The notes: generated by a model not told the origin, from the sequence alone. A stretch of DNA of 64,000 nucleotides from Rhodanobacteraceae bacterium ZG21-1 (GCA_021390615.1 JAJEJU010000024.1:1-64000); one strand, 5' to 3'. Shown: positions 31,001-40,044, numbered from the stretch's first letter. Translations and numbers: made by a program.

Positions 31001-32635
31001 TACTGCTACGACCGCCGCGGCAATGTCACCCGCAAGCAGCAAGTTACCGCAGCAGCTACCGACACCACCGGTTACGCCTACACCTTAGCCGATCGGCTCA
31101 GTGGCATGACCTATCCTAGCGGCACCCAGGCCAGCTATGCCTTCGATAACGATGGACGGATCCAGGGCGTGACCCTGACGCCATTGGGTGGCAGTGCCAG
31201 TGCGGCGGTGAGCAGCATCAGTTATCAGCCCTTCGGGCCAATTAGCAGCTACACCTTGGGCAATGGTCAGACCATCACCCGTAGCTATAACGCCAACTAT
31301 GCTCTGACGGACCTGGTCAGCCCCGCACTGACACTACATTTCGCGCGCGATTTGATGGGCAACATCAGTGCAGAGGGTAATGCGCCGGGTGCTAATCCGG
31401 CGACAGAGAGCTATACCTATGACCCGTTGTATCGCCTGATCGGCATTGCGCAGGGCAGCACAAATATCGAAACGCTGACCTACAACCCGACGGGCGACCG
31501 TACCAGCAAGACCGGTGGTGGCCAAGCGACGGGCGCGTATGGCTATCAGACCAATACGCATTGGCTGACTAGCATTGGTAGCACGGCGAGGACCTACGAC
31601 GCCAACGGCAACACCACGGGCAACAGCAGTGCGGGCCAGGCCTGGGGCTACGGTTATAACGGTCGCAACCGGATGACGGTGGTGCAAGTCAACGGTACCA
31701 CGGTAGGCGCCTATACCTATAATGCTCTGGGTCAGCGCATCCAAAAAGCCGCGACACAGCCAACTGCCTTAACGCAGCGCTTCGACTACAACGAAGCCGG
31801 TCAGTTGGTGGGTGAGTACGGCAGCAGCAGTCGTGACTACATCTTGATGGGTGGTCTGCCGATTGCAGTAGTCGACACGGTCAGCGGAAGTGGCTCAGTG
31901 AATTACGTTTCGACGGATCATCTTGGAACGCCTCGAGTGGTGAGCGACGCTAGTGGCAATGTCCAATGGCAATGGACGTCGCTGAGCAACCCATTCGGAG
32001 AGCTGTTGCCTGCCTCAAGTGGCAGTTACACCCTAAATCTACGCTATCCCGGCCAATATTTTGATGCTGAGAGTGGACTCAATTACAACGCCAATCGAAA
32101 CTATGAGGCTGCAACCAGTAGGTATATTCAGAGCGATCCGATTGGGTTGAACGGTGGGGTGAGTACATATGCCTATGTTGAGGGGAATGCACTCAATTAT
32201 AGCGATCCGAGAGGGCTTATTCGTTGGGCCGGAGAGGTATATTCAGGCGCAATTATTCCTGGTATCGGGGTGGCTGGATACGTTTTCGATCTATCATCTG
32301 AGTGTGTCAATCATCGGCGCGCATATATCCATGTAGAGGCTGGCGGCTTGGCTGCAGGATTTGGCCTAAAAGCCACCGCTGGGGCTAGTGAAGTGACTTT
32401 CGACGATTGGGAGCCAGACATCTATCCAGAAAATTTTGAGGGGGAATTCCGAGTAACAGGTGCAAATGCGGGGGCTATTCTTGTTGGAGGCTGGACCTGG
32501 TATCAGGTTGGCAAGAATTTTTCTAATATAAGCCTTGTGCCAAGCCCTGGTATTGGCATTGATTTATCCATTGGAGCAGCCAAAGGCAAGTCAAAAGTGT
32601 CCAGTCTTGAGTGGAAGGATTGTGAGTGCTTGTGA
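28058..32635 (+). CDS. secreted Rhs/YD-repeat polymorphic toxin, 1525 aa
   Basis: A Sec-type signal peptide ends near residue 38 (GIWSESALA). DUF6531-like sequence follows near 165-250 (FQQDTDFRGSSWLTFRRFYN, then LGPQWRHSFNRSL). YD repeats (YDANG, YDALDRL, YDGLSN and similar) span about 290-1280. The Rhs-associated core is VSTDHLGTPRVVSDASG, LRYPGQYFDAESGLNYNANR and YIQSDPIGL, ending DPRGL at 1383-1387. The tip, residues 1388-1525, is AT-rich, Gly-rich and hydrophobic (GAIIPGIGVAGYVFDL, GGLAAGFGLKATAGA) and is the likely toxin. No PAAR or VgrG is nearby. The activity is not identified. Confidence 0.88.
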   Translation: MLGIQRMAGRRMRQIKVLACATLMLGAAGIWSESALAQTYYGPPYTYSDNTGSYGTLQDAINNEWQFWLTNCTINHTSCAFTVQSYDPNSNTGLAATANKGIDFWATRWAYSPVKNLGGAGATGCPCDKSGEGGNTAASAPQGSSGDSSLDTQSAGAISPLQANSINAAIGNKFQQDTDFRGSSWLTFRRFYNSSVSVESTTLGPQWRHSFNRSLDIARFNGDTSTTGIDLERPDGSREHYKPSNGAWVTDADSPDTLTEHDDANGNPTGYTAFIASLKHTEQYNAQGQLQSVTDPTGQGITLTYSTATTPTTVAPTPNLLLTVTDSQGRQLSFSYNAQGKLAQVTLPDSGTLVYGYDASSGNLTSVQYPDGKSLQYVYNESSLTGGGSIPWAMTGAIDEAGVRYETITYNYYSSKNAVGSSFAGGADATSVSVSYGPSTVVTTPLGAKVTLNYTGILGAYKPGSVSQACGAQCNAPYKSNTYDANGYPLTATDFNGHVTKTTYDANGLLDQEVDASGTAQQRTTTTTWNTTLRVPLTRIVQDNNGNTVASTAWVYNSAAQTLARCEIDPTNTAATGYTCSNTGSVPAGVRRWTYTYCTAVDSIQCPIVGLTLTATGPRTDLTQTTTYSYYLTASAVSCGTPGAACYQPGDLKSVTNALGQTTTYASYDGAGRVTRSIDPNGVITDLTYTPRGWLASRTVRANADGSASSGDATTSMTYTPFGAVATVTDPDGVVITYSYDQAHRLTKITDAQGNSIQYTLDASGNRIAENTYAVGSTTASRSLSRTYNTLGQLTKVTDGLGHVVFDASASGNYDGDGNLVQSKDANGFIQQNSYDALDRLAKTIANYNGTDTATKNTATQSVHDALDRLTQVIDPSNLATTYGYDGLSNATSLQSPDTGTSSNTYDAAGNELTHSDAKGIVATNAFDALDRLTGTSYSDNAQTNDNVTYAYDEASSVTGCPSSYPLGRLTRIVESAVTTVYCYDRRGNVTRKQQVTAAATDTTGYAYTLADRLSGMTYPSGTQASYAFDNDGRIQGVTLTPLGGSASAAVSSISYQPFGPISSYTLGNGQTITRSYNANYALTDLVSPALTLHFARDLMGNISAEGNAPGANPATESYTYDPLYRLIGIAQGSTNIETLTYNPTGDRTSKTGGGQATGAYGYQTNTHWLTSIGSTARTYDANGNTTGNSSAGQAWGYGYNGRNRMTVVQVNGTTVGAYTYNALGQRIQKAATQPTALTQRFDYNEAGQLVGEYGSSSRDYILMGGLPIAVVDTVSGSGSVNYVSTDHLGTPRVVSDASGNVQWQWTSLSNPFGELLPASSGSYTLNLRYPGQYFDAESGLNYNANRNYEAATSRYIQSDPIGLNGGVSTYAYVEGNALNYSDPRGLIRWAGEVYSGAIIPGIGVAGYVFDLSSECVNHRRAYIHVEAGGLAAGFGLKATAGASEVTFDDWEPDIYPENFEGEFRVTGANAGAILVGGWTWYQVGKNFSNISLVPSPGIGIDLSIGAAKGKSKVSSLEWKDCECL

Positions 32636-32913
32636 TGTTGCACCTTATTTATCTCATAGGGCTGTTGCATTTTACGTCATACATGCTTATCGCGTGGCGA
32701 TTTAATATGGTGCTTGAGGGTAAGCGATCATCTGAGCGAATATCCATGCTTTTTATAGGGCCGCGCTCTGTTGCTAACCTTTGGAGGCTATTGTTCCGAT
32801 TTAAATTTGTTGACTTTGACGATATATTGCTACGCACCGCAAGCGTGGCTCACATTGTTACTACGATGGTCATTGTCATCGCTCTTGGGTATTTTCTTTT
32901 TTTCGATACATGA
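32635..32913 (+). CDS. small membrane protein, probable Rhs immunity partner, 92 aa
   Basis: ATG 32635 overlaps the Rhs stop as TGATG, so translation is coupled. The protein has two hydrophobic helices (IYLIGLLHFTSYMLIAW near the start and VTTMVIVIALGYFLFF at the end) around a basic soluble loop. Its AT-rich codon use equals that of the toxin tip and differs from the Rhs core. A membrane-embedded immunity protein fits a tip that acts on membranes; this pairing is inferred from position, coupling and composition. No family recognised. Confidence 0.65.
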   Translation: MLHLIYLIGLLHFTSYMLIAWRFNMVLEGKRSSERISMLFIGPRSVANLWRLLFRFKFVDFDDILLRTASVAHIVTTMVIVIALGYFLFFDT

Positions 32914-33312
32914 GCATTACTTCTGATGCAACTGTATTTTGACAGGCGACTCAAGCCCAGTGTGCGCCCCTCATATTTGGCAAAAGCTCATAACTTCCAC
33001 GAATCTCTCTTGAAGATCACACCATTAAGCATCTCATCGCAATTAAGCGCCCACCCCTGCGGGCCATGCAGGGGTGGAAATCAAGTGAAGTGCCCTCGTT
33101 TTCCCGACTCATTCGGAAGTGGGGTTAGGCTTGATGATGCTGTGGCATAACGGATGGGCGGGAGGCCACCCAGCGATCGATGTGATGGTCATGTATGTAA
33201 CGATGTCGCTCGGCCAATGAGCATCTGCCGCGAAGTCGACACAACATCAACCCTGACCTGGCACGGCAGAAACCGACGTGGAGCTTGGCTAGCGGTAGCT
33301 CATGCGCGCAGT
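32914..33312. other. intergenic region with a strong hairpin between the Rhs module and the fucose locus
   Basis: No gene seen in about 400 bases. CCACCCCTGC at 33051-33060 and GCAGGGGTGG at 33068-33077 form a perfect 10-bp stem around a GGGCCAT loop. It lies between the convergent Rhs module and fucosidase gene and probably ends one or both transcripts, although it lacks a T-run. Confidence 0.5.
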
Positions 33313-34674
33313 TCAGCGCATCCCACCGACATCGAATAGCTGAAACTCGCGGATGCGTGCCGTCCCGGCGCTGGACAGGATGTTCAGGCGCAGCTTGGTG
33401 GTGGTCACCGGGGTGAAGCGATCGATCTTCATATGGCCGATCGCTTCGGCTTGGGCGACGACAGTCCACGCGCCGTTCTCCCATGCCTCGATGGCGTATT
33501 TCTCGACCTGCTGACCGTCATTCAACCACTCCATGCTCAACGCGCGATCGACGGTGATCGGTTTGGCGAAGTCGACTTCGAGCACGCCGTGGTGCGCTCC
33601 CTCGGCGGCTGACCAGAAGGTATCGGCGTTGCCGTCCAGCGCGGCGTCCGCATTGGCGTCGCCGCCGAGATGCTGTCGCGCCAGGTCGTGTTCGATGCCG
33701 TAGCGCGCCTGCAAGGCTGCGCCGAGGGCTTTCAGTCGCGCGACGTCGGCTTCGGGCAGCACGCCGTGGCGATTCGGCGCGATGCCCAGCATCAGCTGGC
33801 CGCCGCGTCCGACGCTGTTCTCCCAGATGTCGACCAGCTCGTCGACGCTCTTCAAGGTCTGGTCGCTGTCCGGGTGCCAGAACCACTGCAAGGTGTGCAG
33901 CGGGGTATCCACTTCCACCGGTCGCCAGCGCAGCTCGCCGTGGCGATCGATCACGTTCCAGTTTTCGCCGCGGATGTGGCCGTCCTCCTGGCCAACCCAG
34001 CGGATATCGCCGTAGTCGAACAGCGCCACGTCAGCGAAGACCAGCGCGTTCGACTGATAGGTGCGCAGTTCTCCCAGGTATTTCTTGAAGTCGTAGACAT
34101 GGCCCGCGCTGCCGGCACCGTCGAGCCACCACTCGACGAGCGGGCCGTAGTGCTGGGCCAACTCATCCAGCTGCCCGACGTAGTACTTATCGTAGGCGGC
34201 CGTATCGGCGTAGCGCGGTTCGTGGCGATCCCACGGCGACAGATAGATGCCGAATTCCAGGCCTTCCTTGCGCACGGCCTGTTCGGTCATCTGCACCAGA
34301 TCGCCTTTGCCGCCCAGCCACGGACTGGCCTTGACCGAGTAGTCGCTCTGCTCGGTCGGCCACAGCGCGAAACCGTCGTGGTGCTTGGCCACCAGCACCA
34401 GGTAGTTCGCGCCGGCTGCTTTTGCCGCGCGCGCCCACTGCCCGGGATCGACGCGATCGGGATTGAACACCTTCGGCGAGGCCGTGCCGTCGCCCCATTC
34501 GCGATCGAGGAAGGTGTTGGTGCCGAAATGCACGATCACGCCGAACTGCAGGTCCTGCCAATGCACCTGCTGCGGCGAGGGCTTGAGCTCGATCGCGTTC
34601 TGCGCGGCTGCAGCGGTGGCGAGGCCCAGGCTGCAGGCGGTGACGGCAAGGAGGGTGCGCAGGCCCAGGGGCAT
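33313..34674 (-). CDS. alpha-L-fucosidase (GH29) with C-terminal F5/8-type domain, 453 aa
   Basis: A periplasmic or exported enzyme: the signal peptide ends near residue 23 (SLGLATAAAA). The GH29 barrel shows FGVIVHFGTNTFLDREWG and LVLVAKHHDGFALWPT, with the likely nucleophile Asp185 in EWWLDGAGS. From about residue 325 a discoidin-like beta domain reads FWSAAEGAHHGVLEVDFAKP and ends RIREFQLFDV. It releases L-fucose from glycans. It follows the IclR gene on the same strand and is one of two GH29 enzymes in the locus, which share little sequence. Confidence 0.9.
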   Translation of the reverse strand: MPLGLRTLLAVTACSLGLATAAAAQNAIELKPSPQQVHWQDLQFGVIVHFGTNTFLDREWGDGTASPKVFNPDRVDPGQWARAAKAAGANYLVLVAKHHDGFALWPTEQSDYSVKASPWLGGKGDLVQMTEQAVRKEGLEFGIYLSPWDRHEPRYADTAAYDKYYVGQLDELAQHYGPLVEWWLDGAGSAGHVYDFKKYLGELRTYQSNALVFADVALFDYGDIRWVGQEDGHIRGENWNVIDRHGELRWRPVEVDTPLHTLQWFWHPDSDQTLKSVDELVDIWENSVGRGGQLMLGIAPNRHGVLPEADVARLKALGAALQARYGIEHDLARQHLGGDANADAALDGNADTFWSAAEGAHHGVLEVDFAKPITVDRALSMEWLNDGQQVEKYAIEAWENGAWTVVAQAEAIGHMKIDRFTPVTTTKLRLNILSSAGTARIREFQLFDVGGMR

Positions 34675-34742
34675 GGTGTCATTCCGGGTGAGTGCGGGAA
34701 GAGGGATGTTCCGTCAGGCGAATCACGCGCGACGATAGGGCT

Positions 34743-35519
34743 TCAATCGGGGCCGGTCGCGGCGCCGAATTCCAGCGCTGCGGAAATCTCCGCGGTGGCG
34801 CGGCACAGTTCGGCCACGATGTCGTCGATGGTCTTCACCGCCGTGCGCTGCTCGATATACGGAATGGTCAGCGCGCACACGGCGCGGCCGTGTTGCAGCA
34901 CCGGCGCGGAAAGATCGGTGACCGCGTCCACCACCAGGCTCGGCTCGCGCGCATGGCCGCGCGTGCGCAGCTGGGTCAGCAGCTTGCTCAGCTTCTTGCG
35001 GTCCAGCCCGGGTTCGTAGCGCGCGATCATGTCCAGCCAGCGCTCGCGCACCGCCGGCTCCTGGAAGGCCAGCAGCACATGACCGGAAGTGGATTGCGAC
35101 ATCGGCCGTCGATGCCCGACCCGCACCACCAGGGCGATCTCGCCGGGCGGATCGACGCGCGCGATGACCACGATCTGCTCGCGCGAGGACACCACCAGGT
35201 GGCAGGCTTGGCCGCAGGCCTCGGTCAGCCGGTGCATCACCGGCAGCGCGGCCTCGATCATGTTCTTCACCAGCGGCTGTCCCATGCCCAGCCGGAACAG
35301 GCGCGGGGTGAGCGAATAGCCGATGTCGCCGTCGCCACGCGAGATGTAGTCGCGTTCTTCCAGCACCTGCAGCATGCGGAAAATCTCGCCGCGCGAGCGG
35401 CCCACCCCTTCGGAAATTTCCGCGATGCTGAGCGGCTGATCCGCCGCAGCCAGCAGTTCGAGGATATCCAGTCCCTTGTCGAGCGCCGGTGCGCGGTATT
35501 TGGGGGTGGGCTTCGACAT
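34743..35519 (-). CDS. IclR-family regulator of the fucose locus, 258 aa
   Basis: An N-terminal winged helix (residues 8-65: ALDKGLDILELL, LSIAEISEGVGRSRGEIFRM) and the IclR effector domain (75-250), with the typical hydrophobic pocket segments HLVVSSREQIVVIARV and SAPVLQHGRAVCALTIPYIE. The start ATG 35519 reads MSKPTPKYRAPALDKG; a longer frame is not needed. It is divergent from the fucose permease gene and co-oriented with the fucosidase. It probably responds to a pathway intermediate such as L-fuconate or a keto-acid (inference). Confidence 0.88.
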   Translation of the reverse strand: MSKPTPKYRAPALDKGLDILELLAAADQPLSIAEISEGVGRSRGEIFRMLQVLEERDYISRGDGDIGYSLTPRLFRLGMGQPLVKNMIEAALPVMHRLTEACGQACHLVVSSREQIVVIARVDPPGEIALVVRVGHRRPMSQSTSGHVLLAFQEPAVRERWLDMIARYEPGLDRKKLSKLLTQLRTRGHAREPSLVVDAVTDLSAPVLQHGRAVCALTIPYIEQRTAVKTIDDIVAELCRATAEISAALEFGAATGPD

Positions 35520-35597
35520 GGCGCTCCTGGGCCGGTGCTGGCTCGTGTGATCGATCCGACATCTTGCGCCATCCACGGCGACATGGTGCGCTGCGTC

Positions 35598-35627
35598 TTG
35601 TGTTATCCATGAACAACAGTTTTATAT
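35598..35627 (+). promoter_or_regulatory. candidate sigma70 promoter for the fucose permease gene
   Basis: TTGTGT at 35598-35603 and TTATAT at 35622-35627 are 18 bases apart in the IclR-permease intergenic region. The local sequence is AT-rich against GC-rich surroundings. A TGTT-N8-ACA partial palindrome lies between the boxes and could hold the IclR protein. Confidence 0.45.
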
Positions 35628-35709
35628 TTGCACAACGAGGTGGAGTACACAAACGCGCGGACTGTTCCATCGGCACGCGCTTCATGGCGGGGAATGCATC
35701 GCGAGGAGC

Positions 35710-37059
35710 ATGCCGTTGAAGGGCGCGCCGTTGGAGAGCAGGGTGGATTCGCAAACGCTGACCAGACAGGCGCGGCTGCCGCTCGCCGAAGCAGCGCGAG
35801 GCCGGCGATGGCTGCCGCTGCTCACCATCATCGCGCTGTTCTTCCTGTGGGGCATGGCGAACAACCTCAACGACGTGCTGGTCGCCCAGTTCAAGAAGGT
35901 CTTCACCCTCAACGATCTGCAGGCCGGGCTGGTGCAGAGCGCGTTCTATCTCGGCTACTTCCTGCTCGCCCTGCCGGCCGGCCTGTTCATGCGTCGCTAC
36001 GGCTACAAGAACGCAGTGGTGTGCGGCCTGCTGTTCTATGGCCTCGGCGCCTTGCTGTTCTGGCCGGCAGCCAGCCAGCGCAGCTACGGCTTCTTCTTGT
36101 TCGCGTTGTTCGTCATCGCCAGCGGCCTGGCCTTCCTGGAAACCTCGGCCAATCCCTTCGTTACCGTGCTCGGTCCAGCCGAAACCGCGACGCGGCGGCT
36201 GAATCTGGCGCAGGCCTTCAACCCGCTGGGTTCGATCGCTGGCGTGTGGATCGGCCAGCGCTTTATTTTCTCGGGCATCGAGCACACCCCGGCCGAACTG
36301 GCCGCGATGAGTCCGGCGGCGCGCAGCGCCTACCTGATGCTGGAAGCGACCTCGGTGCAGGTCCCTTATCTGGTGATCGGCCTGGGCGTGCTGGCCTGGG
36401 CCGTGTTGATCCTGTCGACCCGTTTTCCCGACGTCTCGGTGGTGGCTGCCGAGGCCGAGGCGATGCCCGCGCCGGCAGGTGCGATCGGGCGACTGCTGCG
36501 CGACGGCTCGTTCCGCTTCGCCTTGCTGGCGCAGTTCTTTTATGTCGGCGCGCAGGTCGGCGTGTGGAGCTACATGATTCGCTACGTGCAGGCCGCGCTG
36601 CCGGGCACGCCGTACCGGCAGGCGGCGAACTACCTGTTCTACTGCCTGGCCTGTTTCATGGCTGGCCGCTTTGCCGGCGCGGTGCTGATGCGCTGGGTGC
36701 GCGTCGAACGGCTGCTGGCCTGGTTCGCGGCGGTGAACATCGCGCTGGCCTTGGTGGCGGTGTGCTGGAGCGGCCAGATAGGCGCCTGGGCGCTGGTGGC
36801 CTGCAGCTTCTTCATGTCGGTGATGTATCCGACGATTTTCGCGCTGGGCGTCAAAGGTCGCGACGACGGCGAGCGCAAGCTCGCCTCGGCCATGCTGGTG
36901 ATGACCATCATCGGCGGCGCGGCAGTGACCGCGGCACTGGGCGCAGTCTCCGACGGCTTCGGCATTGCGCGCGCGATGGCGGTGCCGGCGCTGTGCTTCG
37001 TGGTGGTCTGGCTGTTCGCGCGGCATCACGCGGGCCGGCCGCGCCTGGCGGGAGCCTGA
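35710..37059 (+). CDS. fucP: L-fucose:H+ symporter (FucP-like MFS), 449 aa
   Basis: A 12-helix major-facilitator permease. It carries the FucP/NagP-group signatures FFLWGMANNLNDVLVAQFKK with the proton-site Asp and Asn, ASGLAFLETSANPFVTVLG, and RLNLAQAFNPLGSIAGVWIG. Start ATG 35710 follows GAGGAG. The mutarotase gene lies 3 bases downstream. With the divergent catabolic operon, it brings free fucose across the inner membrane. Selectivity for fucose over arabinose or galactose is inferred from context. Confidence 0.9.
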   Translation: MPLKGAPLESRVDSQTLTRQARLPLAEAARGRRWLPLLTIIALFFLWGMANNLNDVLVAQFKKVFTLNDLQAGLVQSAFYLGYFLLALPAGLFMRRYGYKNAVVCGLLFYGLGALLFWPAASQRSYGFFLFALFVIASGLAFLETSANPFVTVLGPAETATRRLNLAQAFNPLGSIAGVWIGQRFIFSGIEHTPAELAAMSPAARSAYLMLEATSVQVPYLVIGLGVLAWAVLILSTRFPDVSVVAAEAEAMPAPAGAIGRLLRDGSFRFALLAQFFYVGAQVGVWSYMIRYVQAALPGTPYRQAANYLFYCLACFMAGRFAGAVLMRWVRVERLLAWFAAVNIALALVAVCWSGQIGAWALVACSFFMSVMYPTIFALGVKGRDDGERKLASAMLVMTIIGGAAVTAALGAVSDGFGIARAMAVPALCFVVVWLFARHHAGRPRLAGA

Positions 37060-37062
37060 TCG

Positions 37063-37470
37063 ATGGCGCGCCGACTTTTCGTGCTGGACCTGCGCGACGA
37101 TGCGCAGGCGATCGCCGAGTACGAGCGCTGGCACCGGCCGGAATCGATCTGGCCCGAGATCGCGGCCTCGATCCGCGCGGCCGGCATCCAGAGCATGGAG
37201 ATTTTCCGCGCCGGCAATCGGCTGGTCATGCTGATGGAAACCGGCCCGAGCTTCGATGCCGCGGCGAAGGCGGCGGCCGATGCGGCCGACCCGCGCGTGC
37301 AGGCATGGGAAGCCTTGATGGGGTCGTTCCAGCAGCCCTTGCCGTTCGCCGAGCCCGGGCAGAAGTGGGTGCCGATGGCGTCGATCTTTTCGTTGGACGA
37401 CATGCCCTGGCTGGACGAAATGCCTGGGACGGATATCGATCCGACGAATTCCGTGCAATCGGACAGTTGA
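37063..37470 (+). CDS. L-fucose/L-rhamnose mutarotase (RhaM-type), 135 aa
   Basis: A small ferredoxin-like mutarotase of the RhaM/DUF718 family. Conserved family features are YERWHRPESIWPEIAASIRA near residues 20-40 and IFRAGNRLVMLMETG near 48-62, with Pro/Trp/Met residues late in the chain (QKWVPMASIFSL). It interconverts sugar anomers so that the dehydrogenase receives the right form. It is 3 bases after the permease gene, and converges on the lactate dehydrogenase gene. L-fucose is the probable substrate by context. Confidence 0.85.
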   Translation: MARRLFVLDLRDDAQAIAEYERWHRPESIWPEIAASIRAAGIQSMEIFRAGNRLVMLMETGPSFDAAAKAAADAADPRVQAWEALMGSFQQPLPFAEPGQKWVPMASIFSLDDMPWLDEMPGTDIDPTNSVQSDS

Positions 37471-37521
37471 TGCTTGCTGCAGCCATGGCGTTCCGCCGAA
37501 GCGTCCCGCAACGACAGACTT

Positions 37522-38670
37522 CTATCTGAAGCGCAGGTTGTCGCGCGTCAGCTGGGCGATCGAGGTGACGCCCATCAGCTTCATGTCGCGCTCGATCTCG
37601 GTGCGTAGCAGCCCCAGCGCGTGTTCCACGCCGGCCTGGCCCGCGGCCGCCAACGGATAAAGGTAATAGCGGCCGATGCCCACCGCCTTGGCGCCCAGCG
37701 AGAGCGCCTTGAGCACGTGGGTGCCGCGCTGGATGCCGCCGTCCATGATCACGTCGATCTGGTCGCCGACCGCGTCGACGATTTCCGCCAGCTGGTCGAA
37801 GGCCGCGCGCGAGCCGTCCAGCTGGCGGCCGCCGTGGTTCGAGACTACGATGCCGGTGCAGCCGATCTCGACGGCGCGCTTGGCGTCGGCCACCGACATA
37901 ATGCCCTTGAGGCAGAACTGGCCGGACCACAGCCGCACCATCTCGGCCACGTCGTCCCAGGCCATCGCGGGGTCGAGCAGCTCGGTGAAGTAGCGGCTGA
38001 TCGACATCGCGCCGCCGTCCATGGGCACGTGCTGGTCGAGCTGCGGCAGGCTGAAGCGTTCGTGGGTGAGGTAATTCCAGGCCCAGCGCGGCTTGGCCAC
38101 GAACTGCGCGAGGCCGGCCAGGTTGAGCCGGAATGGGATCGAGAAACCGGTGCGCACGTCGCGCTCCCGGTTGCCGCCGGTGATGCTGTCCACGGTGAGC
38201 ATCATTACCTCGACGCCGGCCGCCTTGGCACGTTCCAGCATGGCGCGATTGAGGCCGCGATCCTTGTGGAAATAGAACTGGTACACCTGCGGCGTGCCGG
38301 GGTGTGCGCGGCGCAGCGTCTCGAGGTCGACGGTGCCCAGCGAGGACACGCCGAACAAGGTGCCGAACTTCGCTGCGGCCGCGGCGACGGCATGCTCGCC
38401 CTGGTAGTGGAACAGGCGCTGCACCGCCGTCGGCGAGCAATAGAAGGGCAGGGCGAGCTTCTGCCCCATCACCACCACCGAGGTGTCCACGCGGGCGACG
38501 CCGCGCAGCACGTTCGGCACCAGATCGCATTGTTCGAAGCTGGCGGTGTTCCGCCGATAGCTGACTTCGTCGTCGGCGGCGCCGTCGATATAGTCGAAGA
38601 TCGGACCGGGCAAGCGGCGCCTGGCCAGTGCCCGGAAATCGTGGAAGTTGTGGCAGGCCGCTAGCCGCAT
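37522..38670 (-). CDS. lldD: FMN-dependent L-lactate dehydrogenase, 382 aa
   Basis: An alpha-hydroxy-acid dehydrogenase of the LldD/glycolate-oxidase family. It has FDYIDGAADDEVSYRRN near residue 25, the substrate Tyr and FMN residues, LTVDSITGGNRERDVR, and the catalytic His/Arg in GIVVSNHGGRQLDGSRA near 275, followed by DVIMDGGIQRGTHVLKAL. Last gene of the fucose operon, 11 bases after the dehydratase stop. The pathway yields L-lactate, which this enzyme should oxidise to pyruvate with electrons passed to quinone. Confidence 0.9.
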   Translation of the reverse strand: MRLAACHNFHDFRALARRRLPGPIFDYIDGAADDEVSYRRNTASFEQCDLVPNVLRGVARVDTSVVVMGQKLALPFYCSPTAVQRLFHYQGEHAVAAAAAKFGTLFGVSSLGTVDLETLRRAHPGTPQVYQFYFHKDRGLNRAMLERAKAAGVEVMMLTVDSITGGNRERDVRTGFSIPFRLNLAGLAQFVAKPRWAWNYLTHERFSLPQLDQHVPMDGGAMSISRYFTELLDPAMAWDDVAEMVRLWSGQFCLKGIMSVADAKRAVEIGCTGIVVSNHGGRQLDGSRAAFDQLAEIVDAVGDQIDVIMDGGIQRGTHVLKALSLGAKAVGIGRYYLYPLAAAGQAGVEHALGLLRTEIERDMKLMGVTSIAQLTRDNLRFR

Positions 38671-38681
38671 GATCTGGCCGC

Positions 38682-40001
38682 CTAGCCAGTTGCCGCGTCG
38701 GGGGCTGCCTGTCGCCAGACCCGGCCCTCGGGGAACAGGTGATCGCGCATCGACGCTTCGCGCATCTGCGCCGAGAAGCCGGGCTGCGAAGGCGCCAGGT
38801 AATGCCCTTGGCGAATGCGTACCGGATCGACGAAGTGCTCGTGCAGGTGGTCGACGAATTCGATGGCGCGATCGTCCTTGCGGCCGCTGATCGCCACGAA
38901 GTCGGCCATCGCCAGATGCTGGACCAGCTCGCACAGGCCCACGCCCCCGGCGTGCGGAAACACGCGCACGCCGTACTTGGCGGCCAGCAGCAGGATGGCC
39001 AGGTTCTCGTTGACGCCGCCCACGCGGGCCGCGTCGATCTGCACCAGGTCGACCGCGCCGGCCTGGAACAGCTGCTTGAACATGACCCGGTTGTGGGTGT
39101 GCTCGCCGGTGGAGATCGGCACCGGCGCGACCGCGCGGCGGATCGCCGCGTGGCCGAGGATGTCGTCGGGGCTGGTCGGCTCCTCGACCCAGGCCAGCCG
39201 CGTTTCCGACAGCTGCTGCAGCCAGCCGATCGCGGCGGACACGTCCCAGCGCTGGTTGGCGTCGACGGCGATTTCGACATCGGGTCCCACGGCTTCGCGG
39301 GCGAGTCGGCAGCGGCGCACGTCGTCTTCCACGTTCAGGCCCACCTTGAGCTTGATCGTGCGGAAGCCGGCGGCGACCGCCTCGCGGGCGAGCCGCTGCA
39401 GCTTGTCGTCGCTGTAGCCCAGCCAGCCCGGCGAGGTGGTGTAGGCCGGATAGCCTTCGGCGAGCAGGCGTGCGATGCGCTGCGGCTTGTCGGGTTCGGC
39501 GGCGCGCAGCATGGCCAGCGCCTGCTCCGGAGTGAGCGCGTCGCTCAGGTAGCGGAAGTCGATGGTCGCGACCAGTTGCTCCGGCGTCAGCTCGGCGATG
39601 AAGCGCCACAGCGGCTTGCCGGCCAGCCGCGCCGCGAGGTCCCAGGCGGCGTTGACCACCGCGCCGATGGCCATGTGCATCACGCCTTTTTCCGGCCCCA
39701 GCCAGCGCAGCTGGGAGTCGCCGATCAGGCGCCTGGCGAAGCCGCCCAGGTCGTGCACCACTTCGTCGAGTGCGAGGCCGAGCACATGCGGCGCGAGCGC
39801 GTCGATGGCGGCCTTCTGCACCTCGTTGCCGCGGCCGATGGTGAACACCAGGCCGTAGCCGGACAGCCCCGGGTGATCGGTGCGCATCACCACATAGGCG
39901 GCCGAATAGTCCGGATCGGGATTCATCGCATCCGAGCCGTCCAGCTCGCGCGAGGTCGGGAAGCGGATGTCGTAAGTGTCGAGCGCGACGATCTTGCTCA
40001 T
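38682..40001 (-). CDS. L-fuconate dehydratase (enolase superfamily), 439 aa
   Basis: Dehydrates L-fuconate to 2-keto-3-deoxy-L-fuconate. The chain opens [20 protein letters not shown] and shows the enolase-superfamily barrel: the base Lys motif TIKLKVGLN, Mg ligands in [21 protein letters not shown] and [11 protein letters not shown], and the acid/base His near [18 protein letters not shown]. The length and N-terminus match the characterised Xanthomonas FucD type. It lies between the diketo-acid hydrolase and the lactate dehydrogenase genes. Confidence 0.93.
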   Translation of the reverse strand: MSKIVALDTYDIRFPTSRELDGSDAMNPDPDYSAAYVVMRTDHPGLSGYGLVFTIGRGNEVQKAAIDALAPHVLGLALDEVVHDLGGFARRLIGDSQLRWLGPEKGVMHMAIGAVVNAAWDLAARLAGKPLWRFIAELTPEQLVATIDFRYLSDALTPEQALAMLRAAEPDKPQRIARLLAEGYPAYTTSPGWLGYSDDKLQRLAREAVAAGFRTIKLKVGLNVEDDVRRCRLAREAVGPDVEIAVDANQRWDVSAAIGWLQQLSETRLAWVEEPTSPDDILGHAAIRRAVAPVPISTGEHTHNRVMFKQLFQAGAVDLVQIDAARVGGVNENLAILLLAAKYGVRVFPHAGGVGLCELVQHLAMADFVAISGRKDDRAIEFVDHLHEHFVDPVRIRQGHYLAPSQPGFSAQMREASMRDHLFPEGRVWRQAAPDAATG

Positions 40002-40044
40002 CTGATGATCTTCCCTGGGCAGAGGCCGCGCACGGCGGGTGGGT

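Noticed and set aside
29000-31900. Repeated YDxxG-coding sequence as a possible CRISPR or DNA repeat array
   Set aside because: The repetition is protein-level YD repeats with variable DNA spacing and no identical repeats. No CRISPR array was seen anywhere in the window.
34723-37458. 911-codon minus-strand frame spanning the IclR, permease and mutarotase genes
   Set aside because: It overlaps three recognised genes and has no domain of its own; a shadow frame.
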